64,000 nucleotides of DNA from an uncultured Acidimicrobiales bacterium (GTDB taxonomy: Bacteria; Actinomycetota; Acidimicrobiia; Acidimicrobiales; SZUA-35): positions 44,333 to 108,332 of the forward strand of contig CALKZY010000005.1 of NCBI GenBank assembly GCA_938002965.1. Direction: 5' to 3'. Each line of letters opens with the position of its first letter. Positions within the stretch are counted from its first letter, which is position 1. Positions 25,805 to 34,606 of this stretch are shown here, piece by piece. Both the position numbers and the translations under genes were made by a program. The notes beneath the pieces were generated by a model. That model saw only the letters and a list, made by a program, of their open reading frames with translations. It made no database searches and was not told where the DNA came from.

Positions 25805-28747
25805 CTAGTCCAGCGCGATGTTCTTCGACACGCTGGGGGTGCCGTTGGCGTCAAGGGCGAACAGCATGTACGACCCCGGAGGAGCCACGCCAGGATCTCC
25901 CGGCATAGTCACCTGGTAGTTGCCACCACCGGTTGCCGTGAAGCTGACCGGAATGCGACGCTGACCGTTGTTGGTCGCGTGCGTCGAGTTGGCCAGGCGA
26001 ATCAGAGCAAACTCCGAAGCGCCGCCGCTCACGTTCACTGTCACACTCTGGCCGTAACCGGCTGAGCCTGGCACCGAGTTGATGATAGGGCGAGACTTGA
26101 GATTGCCTGCCGCATCCAGCAGGTACGGCGGGGTCAGAATCTGGACGTCCGGGTGATTCCGGGACGGGTCGCCAACGCAATTGCCGCAGAGCCCGCCGCC
26201 ACCGGTCATAACTCGACCGTCGGCGAGGAGCAACGCAGAGCTGTGGTACGTGCGGGGAGCTGCCATCGGGGCCAATTGGCTCCAGGTTTCGGTATCAGGA
26301 TCGAACAGTTCTGGAACCATCACGGCGTTGCTGTCTCGGAACAGCTCGACGAAGCTCTGTCCGCCGACTGCAACAACCTCACCCGAAGGCAGGACAACGC
26401 TTGAATGAAGCGCCCGAGGTCGAGACAGGCTCTGGACCTGGCGGACCGAGCCACCGGTGTTCAAGTCGATCACATGAGCGTTACCTGAGCTCGAACCGGT
26501 GATGTAGTTCGGAGCGCCACCGGTGGTCAAGATCTTGCCTTCGTCGTACATGACGGCGTTGCCGTTCATGGCGTCAGCATCAGCACCGCGCGGGCCCACC
26601 GGCTGAATGGATCCCTGACCGGCGGGATCGAGCCAATGCATGGTTCGGGCCGGACCGGCGTGGAACACCCGATTGTTCTTCCAGGTGAACAACCACATGT
26701 GGTTGTCAGAGCGGTACTGGCCCTGGGTGTCGGCGGTCAGCAACGTTCCGCCGCCCTTCATGCCGGGGAGGGTAGTCCAGGAGCGGTTGCGATAGACCTC
26801 GCTGTCTTTGACCCGCACTCCACCGGACCACGAACCACCGACGGCCAACACCGAACCATCACTCAAGGTGACGTTGGCGTGGTAGCCACGGCCGATATTC
26901 ATGTCGCTGGTATCTTCCCAGGTGTCGGTAGCCGGGTTGTAAATCGAGGTTTCGGCATTGCCGGAACCGCCGGTCACCATCACTCGCCCATCAGGCATGT
27001 TGGCGATACCGGGACAGAACATGTCGTGCTGAGTGTTGCCGACCTGACGGGCCGACAGGCCACCGGTGTCGGGGTCGTAGATGACGGTCTGGGTGTAGCC
27101 GTTGGTGCCACCAAAGGTCATGTTGGCGTAAGCCGACCACATCAAGATATTGCCGTTCGGAATGTTGGCCATGGCAACCGGCACGAGGCCGACATTCTCA
27201 ACCGGTCCCCACGAACCCGTGGTGTTCTCGCCGCCATTCTCGCCGCCGCTCGTTGCCACGAGGGTGACGGTGTCGAGGCGACTGCCGTCCTCGCGGTTGT
27301 GGAAGGTCACGGTGTGCTCGCCTGCACTCAGATCAACGAGAACTGGGTTGGCGCCACCACGATCGGAGACGTTGCGGGTCACGTATGAGCCGCTCACACC
27401 GAGGTCAAAGAGGTTGCCGCCAGCGGGTTGCCCGTCGACGGTTACATAGAACGAGTCGGACTGTCCGTCGAGGCCCCGGATCGATGTTTCGATCCGGTAC
27501 TCGCCAGCACTCGCCACATCAAAGCAGTAGGAGGCGGTATTGGCCGACGTGGCGCCGCCCCACTCGTTGATGACGCCGTTCGGGACGTGTACGTACTTGC
27601 CGCCGGATGCGGTGCCGTCGCTGCCCACAGCCATGAAGCCGGTGAGGACACCGGACTCGGCCTCGGCAGACAGTGAAGCGACACACGCTCCCGTCCCGCC
27701 ACCACCTCCGGTGTTGCCACCGATGGGGACGAGGGTGATCGAATCGAGACGACTGGCGTCCTCGCGGTTGTGGAACGAAATAGTGTGATCGCCAGCAGTC
27801 AGATTGATGACTACCGGGTTGGCGCCGCCGCGATTGGACACGCTTCGAGTTATGAACGACCCGTTGACTCCAACGTCGAACAGATAGCCGTCAGCGGGCT
27901 GGCCGTCCACGGCCACGAAGAACGAATCCGATTGGCCGTCCAGGCCTTGAATCTTGGTTTCGACTCGATAGTCGCCGGCCGAGGCGATGTTGAAACAGTA
28001 TGAGGCGCTGCTGGCGCTCAGACCGCTCCAGTCGTTGCCCGAGCCCTGAGGAGTATGGACGAACTGGCCACCCGATGCCGCTCCGTCGCTGCCGATGGTC
28101 ATGGCGCCCGCCAGGGCTCCGGACTCAGCTTCGACGGTTAGTTCAGCGGTGCAGGTTCCGCTACCACCGGTCTCATCTCCATCGCCACCGGTATCGCCAC
28201 CACCGGTATCATCGCCGTCACCGGTGTCGGTGGACTGCCAGCCAAAGACCTGATTTGTCCCACCGTGGCATGGCCACTGAATCAAGGCGGCTCCAGCTGC
28301 GGTTGAGGCGCCGAAAATATCGAGGCACATAGCGGTGTGCTGCACGGTGAGGCGGAGTCCGCCGCTCACCTGGTCGACGGTGTACAGCGAGTTTGAACTG
28401 CCGTTGCAGGGGTGCTGCAGAAGCTCGGCCGCCGGGTCGGCTGAAGCGGACTTCACATGAAGGCACATCCCGGTGCCACGGTTGTATAGCTCAACGAGCC
28501 CGCCGCCGGCATCGTGCATCTCGAAGGATTGATTCTCCGAACCATCGCACTCGTCTTGAACAACCCGGACGTTGGCGGCGGTTGAACCGCCCTCCGCTTC
28601 GAGGCACAGCCCCGAATGGGTCGCAACCAACGGGCCCGCCGTAGCAGCATCGGCAGCACCGACGCCGGTAACGGTAACGGCCACCACTTGGACGACTAGA
28701 AAGAACGCCCCGAAAACGCCGAAGCGCTTCCGCTTGAAACCTCGCAT
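25805..28747 (-). CDS. Secreted galactose-oxidase-like copper radical oxidase with ricin-type and two carbohydrate-binding modules
   Basis: 980 residues from ATG 28747, chosen because GGTGGAG precedes it and a signal peptide (VFGAFFLVVQVVAVTVTGVG) follows. Domains in order: ricin-type lectin (about 35-170), two tandem CBM6/35-like modules (about 200-340 and 355-500), a kelch propeller (about 515-870) and a DUF1929 C-terminal domain. Residues equivalent to the copper-radical site of fungal galactose oxidase are all visible: Cys578 in DMFCPG, Tyr622 in RGYHA (thioether pair), Trp640 in GGSWSGG, Tyr834-His835 in RTYHSS and His923 before NNGQRRIP. It should oxidise a primary alcohol or aldehyde to give hydrogen peroxide on a glycan target. 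The substrate is unknown. Confidence 0.92.
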   Translation of the reverse strand: MRGFKRKRFGVFGAFFLVVQVVAVTVTGVGAADAATAGPLVATHSGLCLEAEGGSTAANVRVVQDECDGSENQSFEMHDAGGGLVELYNRGTGMCLHVKSASADPAAELLQHPCNGSSNSLYTVDQVSGGLRLTVQHTAMCLDIFGASTAAGAALIQWPCHGGTNQVFGWQSTDTGDGDDTGGGDTGGDGDETGGSGTCTAELTVEAESGALAGAMTIGSDGAASGGQFVHTPQGSGNDWSGLSASSASYCFNIASAGDYRVETKIQGLDGQSDSFFVAVDGQPADGYLFDVGVNGSFITRSVSNRGGANPVVINLTAGDHTISFHNREDASRLDSITLVPIGGNTGGGGGTGACVASLSAEAESGVLTGFMAVGSDGTASGGKYVHVPNGVINEWGGATSANTASYCFDVASAGEYRIETSIRGLDGQSDSFYVTVDGQPAGGNLFDLGVSGSYVTRNVSDRGGANPVLVDLSAGEHTVTFHNREDGSRLDTVTLVATSGGENGGENTTGSWGPVENVGLVPVAMANIPNGNILMWSAYANMTFGGTNGYTQTVIYDPDTGGLSARQVGNTQHDMFCPGIANMPDGRVMVTGGSGNAETSIYNPATDTWEDTSDMNIGRGYHANVTLSDGSVLAVGGSWSGGVRVKDSEVYRNRSWTTLPGMKGGGTLLTADTQGQYRSDNHMWLFTWKNNRVFHAGPARTMHWLDPAGQGSIQPVGPRGADADAMNGNAVMYDEGKILTTGGAPNYITGSSSGNAHVIDLNTGGSVRQVQSLSRPRALHSSVVLPSGEVVAVGGQSFVELFRDSNAVMVPELFDPDTETWSQLAPMAAPRTYHSSALLLADGRVMTGGGGLCGNCVGDPSRNHPDVQILTPPYLLDAAGNLKSRPIINSVPGSAGYGQSVTVNVSGGASEFALIRLANSTHATNNGQRRIPVSFTATGGGNYQVTMPGDPGVAPPGSYMLFALDANGTPSVSKNIALD

Positions 28748-28976
28748 CTTCACTCCACCTCGCCTGCACTGCCAACAGCATGTATGCCGTTGCATCAACA
28801 ACCGTACAAGAAGCTTAGATGGCATTCAGAAACAGTAAACAAATGGCAAAGTGGGTCAAGATGCCCATAGTGGGCGCATTAGGAAGTCGACCTACCCAGT
28901 CTGGTCGCAGGTAGGGCGAATCAGCGAGGCAAGGCAGGACTAGTAGGGCCCGGCGTGAACTGTTGTGTCGAACGGA

Positions 28977-30086
28977 CTAGCCCGGCACACCGAACGTCTG
29001 AGTCCAGTAGAAGTCGTGGAAGCCAACTCCGATGTGGACGTACTTGCAGTCGAGCATGTTGCCCCTATGTCCGCTGCTTCCCATCCAGCCCTCGACGACG
29101 GCTTCAGGCGACCGGTAGCCCCATGCGATGTTCTCGGCCACGAACTTCGATGAATAGCCGTTGCCGACGGCCCGGTCACCCGGAGATGAGCCATCTTGGC
29201 CGGCGTGATCGAAGTACCCCTTTGCCCACATGTCCTTGCTATGGGAACGGGAAGCGGTGTTCAGCGATTCACTTGGGACAAGCGGATCGCAACCTTCGTC
29301 CTTACGACGTTTGTTGGTCAGAGCGATCACTGACTGCTCGAAATCGGCAACATCAAGCGACGAACCCGATGAAGTGGTTGGAGTGGAGCTGGTGCCGGTT
29401 GAGGTCGTGGTGCCATTCGACTTCGCCTGAGCGGCTACCTGCTGCATTGCCTTCCCAGCTTTTGCCTCGGCTACGTCGTCGCCCTGGTCTTGCGAGCTTG
29501 GATCGTCGTCACTGTCGTCAACGTCGTCTCGGGAGTCGCTAGCTGCGCTTTGGCGGTTGTTATCGTCAGGATTGGAAGTCGTGGTCGACGGCTCGGGCCG
29601 TCCGCTTGTAGTCGGCGGGCGGGTGGTCGGCGGTTTCGTCGTCGGCTTCTTGGCCGTAGTCGACGTTTGTGGATCCTTGCCCTGGCTGTCGGCGTCGCCT
29701 TGCCGGCCCACATCACCATCGGTGTCGGTGTCGACTGAATTTCCGTTTGACTGCTCGTCGGCGCCCTGATCGTCGCTGGAACCCCGATCGGTGGCCCGAC
29801 CGGTCTGGACCCTCGGGTCTGGCGTGGTTCGTTGCATGAGGCCGGCCGCCCGACTCATGTCGAAGTCTTTAGCCTTGTCGATGCGAGCGCAGTCCGGATC
29901 TTGTGCGTCGGCGACCGCGCATGCCGGGCTGGCGCTGGAGCCGAGAACCGGTAGGCCAGCAACTTCGGTGCTGCTTAACTCATAGGGCTCGGGGCGGTTG
30001 ACCATGGCGGTCATCGTGAGCGCGACGAGGCCAGCCAGTGCCGCGAGCAACACGCCCACATATACACCTTGCCTTACCGTGTTCAC
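28977..30086 (-). CDS. Membrane-anchored CAP (SCP/PR-1) domain protein
   Basis: The start chosen is GTG 30086 behind AGGAGAG; the longer frame from 30278 lacks support. An N-terminal helix (GVYVGVLLAALAGLVALTM) is followed by about 200 residues of Thr/Ser/Asp-rich linker. A CAP domain occupies the last 130 residues: LTNKRRKDEGCDPL, SRSHSKDMWAKGYFDH, AENIAWGY and GHRGNMLDC. The conserved cavity His and Glu are present. Bacterial CAP proteins are extracytoplasmic and mostly uncharacterised. Confidence 0.88.
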   Translation of the reverse strand: MNTVRQGVYVGVLLAALAGLVALTMTAMVNRPEPYELSSTEVAGLPVLGSSASPACAVADAQDPDCARIDKAKDFDMSRAAGLMQRTTPDPRVQTGRATDRGSSDDQGADEQSNGNSVDTDTDGDVGRQGDADSQGKDPQTSTTAKKPTTKPPTTRPPTTSGRPEPSTTTSNPDDNNRQSAASDSRDDVDDSDDDPSSQDQGDDVAEAKAGKAMQQVAAQAKSNGTTTSTGTSSTPTTSSGSSLDVADFEQSVIALTNKRRKDEGCDPLVPSESLNTASRSHSKDMWAKGYFDHAGQDGSSPGDRAVGNGYSSKFVAENIAWGYRSPEAVVEGWMGSSGHRGNMLDCKYVHIGVGFHDFYWTQTFGVPG

Positions 30087-30281
30087 GTCTGCGTTCTCTC
30101 CTGGCCGCCAACCGCTTAGCAGCCACACATAGCAGGCTAACCGGCGCCAAACCGCTGGTTTCAGTCGTTGGCGCTCGGTTAACCAAACACTAACGGAACA
30201 TGTGTCGTAACCAGGCCGAGAATTAACCCAGAGGGCCGTAGGCAATAGCGCCCGGGCTTTGCCGAGCGTGTCAGTCAATGG

Positions 30282-31514
30282 TTATCGAGGCGAGACACTA
30301 GGGGTGCTAACGGCAGATGGCGTCACCTGCACATGGTCTGAAATGTGGGTCAGGGTGGCTGCCCGGCTGATCGACCGGTGACCGAAGGACTCCCGGATGT
30401 GGTCCACTGCGGTATCGAGTGGCTCTGAGTCCGGGGCGAACAGGGGGAGCGCCAACTGCACGGCGTCGTCCGGCCCGAGGTTTGAAACGGCCACGCCGAC
30501 CTTGGTCAAGCCTCGCTGCTCGGTCAGAGGCCAAACGGTCGTCAAAAGCTCACCAGCAGCGTCGTGGATGGCCTTGGTGTGATGTGTCGCCTGGGGGAAC
30601 GTGGTTGAGCGGGTGGCTTGTTTGAAGTCGCCAAACCGCAGCCGCAAGGTGACCGTGCGGGCCACCTGATTTGACTGGCGAAGTCGACGTCCGACCCGGT
30701 CGCACGTATCCAGCAGCATGGCCTCCACTTCGGTCCGACTGAACCGCCCCTGGGGGAACGATCGCTGGGAGCCAATTGAACGGTTGCGTCGCCCAACCAC
30801 GACATGGCGGGGATCTTGGTTGTGAGCCAACGCGTGAAGATGGTTGCCCGCTCCAAGGCCGACCATGGCAACAAGTTGGTTCCGGTCGAGCGCGGCAACC
30901 TCGGCCACCGTATGGAGGCCTCGCTGGTGGAGTCGTTCGGCGGTCTTCGGGCCCACTCCCCACAAGGCTTCTACCGGGAGAGGGTGCAGAAAATCGAGTT
31001 CAGCGCCCGGAGCGACCAACAGCAGCCCGTCCGGTTTGCCCGCCGCGCTGGCCACCTTGGCCAGAAACTTGGTCGACGCCCCGCCAACAGTTAGCGGCAA
31101 CCCAACCTGATCGAGAACCCGCCTCCGCAAGTCTTCAGCGATCATGTGTGCGGGCCCAACCAGTCGTCGCAGGCCTGAAACATCGATGAACGCTTCATCG
31201 ATTGACAGGCCCTCAACCACCGGTGAGACGTCGTGGAAAATGTCGAATACCGCCCGGGAGGCTTCGGCGTAGGCGCCCATTCGAGGAGGAATAACCTTGA
31301 GGCGAGGGCACCGACGCCGAGCCTCCCGTTCGTTCATCGGCGTCTTGATTCCATAGGCCCGAGCCTCATAGCTAGCGGCCAGAACAATTCCGCCGCCGAC
31401 CGCAATGGGCCGATCGCGCAGTTCGGGATTGTCCCGCTGTTCAACCGAGGCGTAGAACGCGTCCAGGTCGGCATGAAGAATGCCCGGTTGATTCTCAGGG
31501 TCCAGCATGTTCAT
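30282..31514 (-). CDS. dinB: DNA polymerase IV (Y family)
   Basis: The start chosen is ATG 31514 (MNMLDPENQPG), because the palindromic SOS box at 31517-31528 lies inside any longer version. ILHADLDAFYASVEQRDNPE carries the first catalytic Asp. LSIDEAFIDVSGL holds the Asp-Glu pair, and GVGPKTAERLHQRGLHTVAE is a helix-hairpin-helix of the thumb. The little-finger domain follows. It performs error-prone translesion synthesis at stalled forks. Regulation by LexA is expected from the box. Confidence 0.93.
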   Translation of the reverse strand: MNMLDPENQPGILHADLDAFYASVEQRDNPELRDRPIAVGGGIVLAASYEARAYGIKTPMNEREARRRCPRLKVIPPRMGAYAEASRAVFDIFHDVSPVVEGLSIDEAFIDVSGLRRLVGPAHMIAEDLRRRVLDQVGLPLTVGGASTKFLAKVASAAGKPDGLLLVAPGAELDFLHPLPVEALWGVGPKTAERLHQRGLHTVAEVAALDRNQLVAMVGLGAGNHLHALAHNQDPRHVVVGRRNRSIGSQRSFPQGRFSRTEVEAMLLDTCDRVGRRLRQSNQVARTVTLRLRFGDFKQATRSTTFPQATHHTKAIHDAAGELLTTVWPLTEQRGLTKVGVAVSNLGPDDAVQLALPLFAPDSEPLDTAVDHIRESFGHRSISRAATLTHISDHVQVTPSAVSTPSVSPR

Positions 31515-31516
31515 CA

Positions 31517-31528
31517 GAACGTATGTTC
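31517..31528 (-). promoter_or_regulatory. SOS (LexA) box upstream of dinB
   Basis: GAACATACGTTC on the minus strand fits the GAAC-N4-GTTC core used by actinobacterial and Bacillus LexA. It ends only 2 nt before ATG 31514. The transcript must therefore be leaderless or the start slightly downstream. Confidence 0.8.
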
Positions 31529-31664
31529 GCATAAATGCACTCGTGTGGCAACCGTTCCCGCACAACGCAGAGTCAACTGAGCCGAATGTTAAATTCTTGG
31601 TCTTTGCCTCTTGTGCCATGGTCCGGATGCCGTCGATCCCTTAACCTGGGTCGCGTAAGCGCAA

Positions 31665-32447
31665 GTGGGAGTAGGCGCAGCAGTGGCAGAGGCGAACAGT
31701 GTTAAAGAAGCCGCCCAGGTTTCGCTCCGATTCGATGGCCTAGGGAAGACGTTTCCCGACGGCACCGAGGCGTTGCGGGACGTTACCTTCAGCGTGTCAA
31801 AAGGTGAGTTCGTGACCGTCGTTGGTCCATCCGGGTGTGGCAAGTCCACACTCCTGCGGATCGCATCAGGACTGGACACCCAAACCGAAGGCAGCTGCGA
31901 GGTGGACCGGGCCAACATCGGCTATGTCTTCCAAGACGCCACGCTCCTGCCGTGGCGCACCGTCAAGCACAACGTGGAGCTGTTCGCAGAGTTGCACGAC
32001 ATGGACGGCTCCGCCAAAGATTCCGCGGTTAGCGACGCCATTGAGCTCGTTGGCCTCTCCGGCTTTGAGAACCACCATCCGCGGCAGCTTTCGGGTGGAA
32101 TGCGAATGAGGGTCTCGCTGGCCCGATCGCTGGTGATGCGGCCGCCGGTATTCCTCTTCGATGAGCCGTTCGGAGCTCTGGACGAAATCACCCGTGAACG
32201 ACTCAACGAAGAAACGCTGGCGTTGTTCGCCGCTGAAGGCTTCGCCGGTCTGTTCATCACGCACTCGATCACCGAAGCAGTATTCATGAGCACAAAAGTG
32301 CATGTGATGTCGGACCGACCTGGCACCATCGTGGCCAGCTACGACATCCCCTTCGACTACCCACGCAAACCAGAACTACGCTTCGATCCGGCTTTCGCCG
32401 AACTATCGGGCGAAATCAACACCGCCCTTCGGGGAGCCCATACATGA
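31665..32447 (+). CDS. ABC transporter ATP-binding protein, nitrate/sulfonate/taurine type
   Basis: 260 residues from GTG 31665 (GTG 31683 possible). Walker A VVGPSGCGKSTLLRIASGL, Q-loop VFQDATLLPWRTV, signature LSGGMRMRVSLARSL, Walker B VFLFDEPFGALD and the switch His in FITHSITEAVF. The DATLLPWRTV form is typical of SsuB/TauB/NrtD ATPases. It couples ATP hydrolysis to the permease that overlaps it by 4 bp. Confidence 0.93.
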   Translation: MGVGAAVAEANSVKEAAQVSLRFDGLGKTFPDGTEALRDVTFSVSKGEFVTVVGPSGCGKSTLLRIASGLDTQTEGSCEVDRANIGYVFQDATLLPWRTVKHNVELFAELHDMDGSAKDSAVSDAIELVGLSGFENHHPRQLSGGMRMRVSLARSLVMRPPVFLFDEPFGALDEITRERLNEETLALFAAEGFAGLFITHSITEAVFMSTKVHVMSDRPGTIVASYDIPFDYPRKPELRFDPAFAELSGEINTALRGAHT

Positions 32448-33307
32448 CCGGACTCTCCGCAGCCAATCCGGCTGAGGTCGCAGCGCCCGGCGTCCGGGTC
32501 GTTCCGACGAGCAATCGCCAATCGTTGGTGTCTCGCTTTGGCGCTCCATTCGCCGTCTTCGTCGGGTTCATCGCCCTGTGGTACCTGTACGCCCGGTTCA
32601 TCCTCGACGAGAATGGCCGCAAGACGGCCCTGCCCTACCCACACCAGGTTCTAACCTCGTTCTTCGGTGGCGGAGCCGACGGTTCACAACCCGGCCAGTT
32701 GCTCTCAGCCACGTGGCTCACGTTTGTTGTCGCCCTGACCGGCCTGGTGATCGCTATCGCTCTTGGTGTGCTGTTCGCCGTTCTGATGAGCCAGGCGGAA
32801 TGGGTGGAGACCTCCTTCTACCCGTACGCCATCTTCCTGCAGACGGTGCCCATCTTGGCTCTGGTGCCACTGATCGGCCTGCTGTTCGGGTTCGGGTTCA
32901 CGGCCCGCATCCTGGTGTGCGTGATCATCTCGCTGTTCCCGATCATCACCAACACGTTGTTCGGTTTGAAGTCGGCCGAGAAGGCCCAGCACGACCTGTT
33001 CACGCTGCACGGTGCCGATAAGTGGACGCGGCTGACCAAGTTGCAGCTGCCGGCATCGCTTCCGGCCATGTTCACCGGCTTTCAAATCTCCGCCGGCCTG
33101 TCGGTCATCGGCGCCATCGTCGGCGGTTTCTTCTTTCAGCGAGGACCCAAAGATTTGGGTAACCGCATCCTGCTGTACTCCAGCCGGTTGCGACCCGGTG
33201 AGTTGATCGCCGCCGTCATTCTTTCCGCCCTGTTGGGCATCGCGTTCTTTCAGTTCTTCGGCTGGGCTCGAAACCGGCTGACACGATCTTGGTACCAAGG
33301 GAGATAA
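32444..33307 (+). CDS. ABC transporter permease, SsuC/TauC family
   Basis: 287 residues starting at ATG 32444, which overlaps the ATPase stop (ATGA). About six hydrophobic helices are present; the cytoplasmic coupling loop lies around HGADKWTRLTKLQLPASLPA. The fold and EAA-like motif match the nitrate/taurine family permeases. It is the middle gene of a three-gene importer operon. Confidence 0.92.
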   Translation: MTGLSAANPAEVAAPGVRVVPTSNRQSLVSRFGAPFAVFVGFIALWYLYARFILDENGRKTALPYPHQVLTSFFGGGADGSQPGQLLSATWLTFVVALTGLVIAIALGVLFAVLMSQAEWVETSFYPYAIFLQTVPILALVPLIGLLFGFGFTARILVCVIISLFPIITNTLFGLKSAEKAQHDLFTLHGADKWTRLTKLQLPASLPAMFTGFQISAGLSVIGAIVGGFFFQRGPKDLGNRILLYSSRLRPGELIAAVILSALLGIAFFQFFGWARNRLTRSWYQGR

Positions 33308-33312
33308 CTACC

Positions 33313-34494
33313 ATGACAACATCCAAGTCAACCGAGCAGAGGAGCTGGTTCCGGCTTCTCGTCGGCCTTGTGGCACTTGCGTTAGTTGCCGCCGCTTGTG
33401 GTGGCGGCGACAGCGAAAGCGAGACCGCGGACGGCGAGTCAACGGAAGCAGCCGAATCAGGCGAATCGGCGGCGGGCAGTCTCAGCGACTGCCCCAATCC
33501 GCTTGTCATTCAGACCGACTGGTTCCCCGAGCCCGAGCACGGCGCCGTCTACAACATGACTGCCGGTGAAGGATCGATCGACCCGGAGAGCGGCCGGTTC
33601 ACCGGACCGTTGGCCGCCGATCCGTCCATCACGCTCGAGGTTCGAGCCGGTGGTCCGTTCATCGGCTTCCAGCCCACCGTCGCCCTGATGGCCACCGACG
33701 ACGACATCTTCCTCGGATATGTCAACACCGACGAAGCCATCGCCAACTACGAACAGTTCCCGACCACCGCGGTGGCCGCACCACTGGACGTCAACCCGCA
33801 GATCATCATGTGGGACCCCGAGACCTACGACATCTCCGGATGGGATGATGTGAAGGACACCGGGGCGGTCGTCAACCACTTCGCCGGCGCCTCCTACACC
33901 GAGTTCCTGGTCGGTTCCGGCCTGGTCGACGCAGGTCAGCTTGACGGATCCTACGACGGTGCGCCCACCCGGTTCATCGCCGAAGGTGGCGCTCTCATTC
34001 AGCAGGGCTTCGCCACCCAGGAGCCGTACAACTATGAGAACACGTTCGAAGAGTGGGGCAAGCCGGTCGAGTTCCTGCTGATTCACGATTCGGGCTACGA
34101 GCTCTATCAGGGTCCGCTGGCCATCCTCGACGACAAGCTCGATGATGCCGCCCGTTCCTGTCTGACGGCGTTCGTACCGCTCTTCCAGCAGTCCGTTGTT
34201 GACTTCCAGAACGATCCGTCCACCACCAACGCAGCGATCTTGCAGGCCGTGGTCGACCTCGACAGCTTCTGGCAGCTCACCGACGACTCTGTGGCTGAGA
34301 CGGTGGTTCAGATGGGATCGCTCAACATCGTGGGTAACGGCCCCGACGGCACCATCGGCAACTTCGATCTCGACCGGGTCAACGAAGTTATCAAGATCAC
34401 CGGCGAGCAGGTTCCCTCCATCGCCGTACCCGACGGTCTGACCGCCGAAGATCTCGTAACCAACGAGTTCATCGACGACGGAATCGGTCTGTAA
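33313..34494 (+). CDS. ABC transporter substrate-binding lipoprotein, NMT1/THI5-like
   Basis: The start is ATG 33313 behind GGGAGAT. A lipoprotein signal ends VAAACGGG. The mature domain begins LVIQTDWFPEPEHGAVYNMT, as in periplasmic NMT1-like binders of nitrate, sulfonate, pyrimidine or riboflavin precursors. The region binding the ligand was not resolved, so the substrate remains open. It closes the importer operon before a strong terminator at 34549-34587. Confidence 0.88.
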   Translation: MTTSKSTEQRSWFRLLVGLVALALVAAACGGGDSESETADGESTEAAESGESAAGSLSDCPNPLVIQTDWFPEPEHGAVYNMTAGEGSIDPESGRFTGPLAADPSITLEVRAGGPFIGFQPTVALMATDDDIFLGYVNTDEAIANYEQFPTTAVAAPLDVNPQIIMWDPETYDISGWDDVKDTGAVVNHFAGASYTEFLVGSGLVDAGQLDGSYDGAPTRFIAEGGALIQQGFATQEPYNYENTFEEWGKPVEFLLIHDSGYELYQGPLAILDDKLDDAARSCLTAFVPLFQQSVVDFQNDPSTTNAAILQAVVDLDSFWQLTDDSVAETVVQMGSLNIVGNGPDGTIGNFDLDRVNEVIKITGEQVPSIAVPDGLTAEDLVTNEFIDDGIGL

Positions 34495-34548
34495 GCACGA
34501 TTGCCAGAATCGGCCTTTAAGGACGATTCGGTATTGAGAATACGATGA

Positions 34549-34587
34549 AGCCCGGGTCGATGCGTTGAATCTGCGTCGACCCGGGCT
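34549..34587 (+). terminator. Rho-independent-like terminator after the ABC importer operon
   Basis: AGCCCGGGTCGA (34549-34560) and TCGACCCGGGCT (34576-34587) form a perfect 12-bp stem with a 15-nt loop, followed by CTCTTGTTGT. It ends the importer transcript and could also serve the convergent minus-strand gene. Confidence 0.85.
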
Positions 34588-34606
34588 CTCTTGTTGTCGA
34601 AGGCGG

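Noticed and set aside
28748..28976. Possible RNA gene in the 229-bp gap between the oxidase and CAP genes
   Set aside because: No tRNA T-loop signature or long stem structure was seen; it probably holds only the oxidase promoter.
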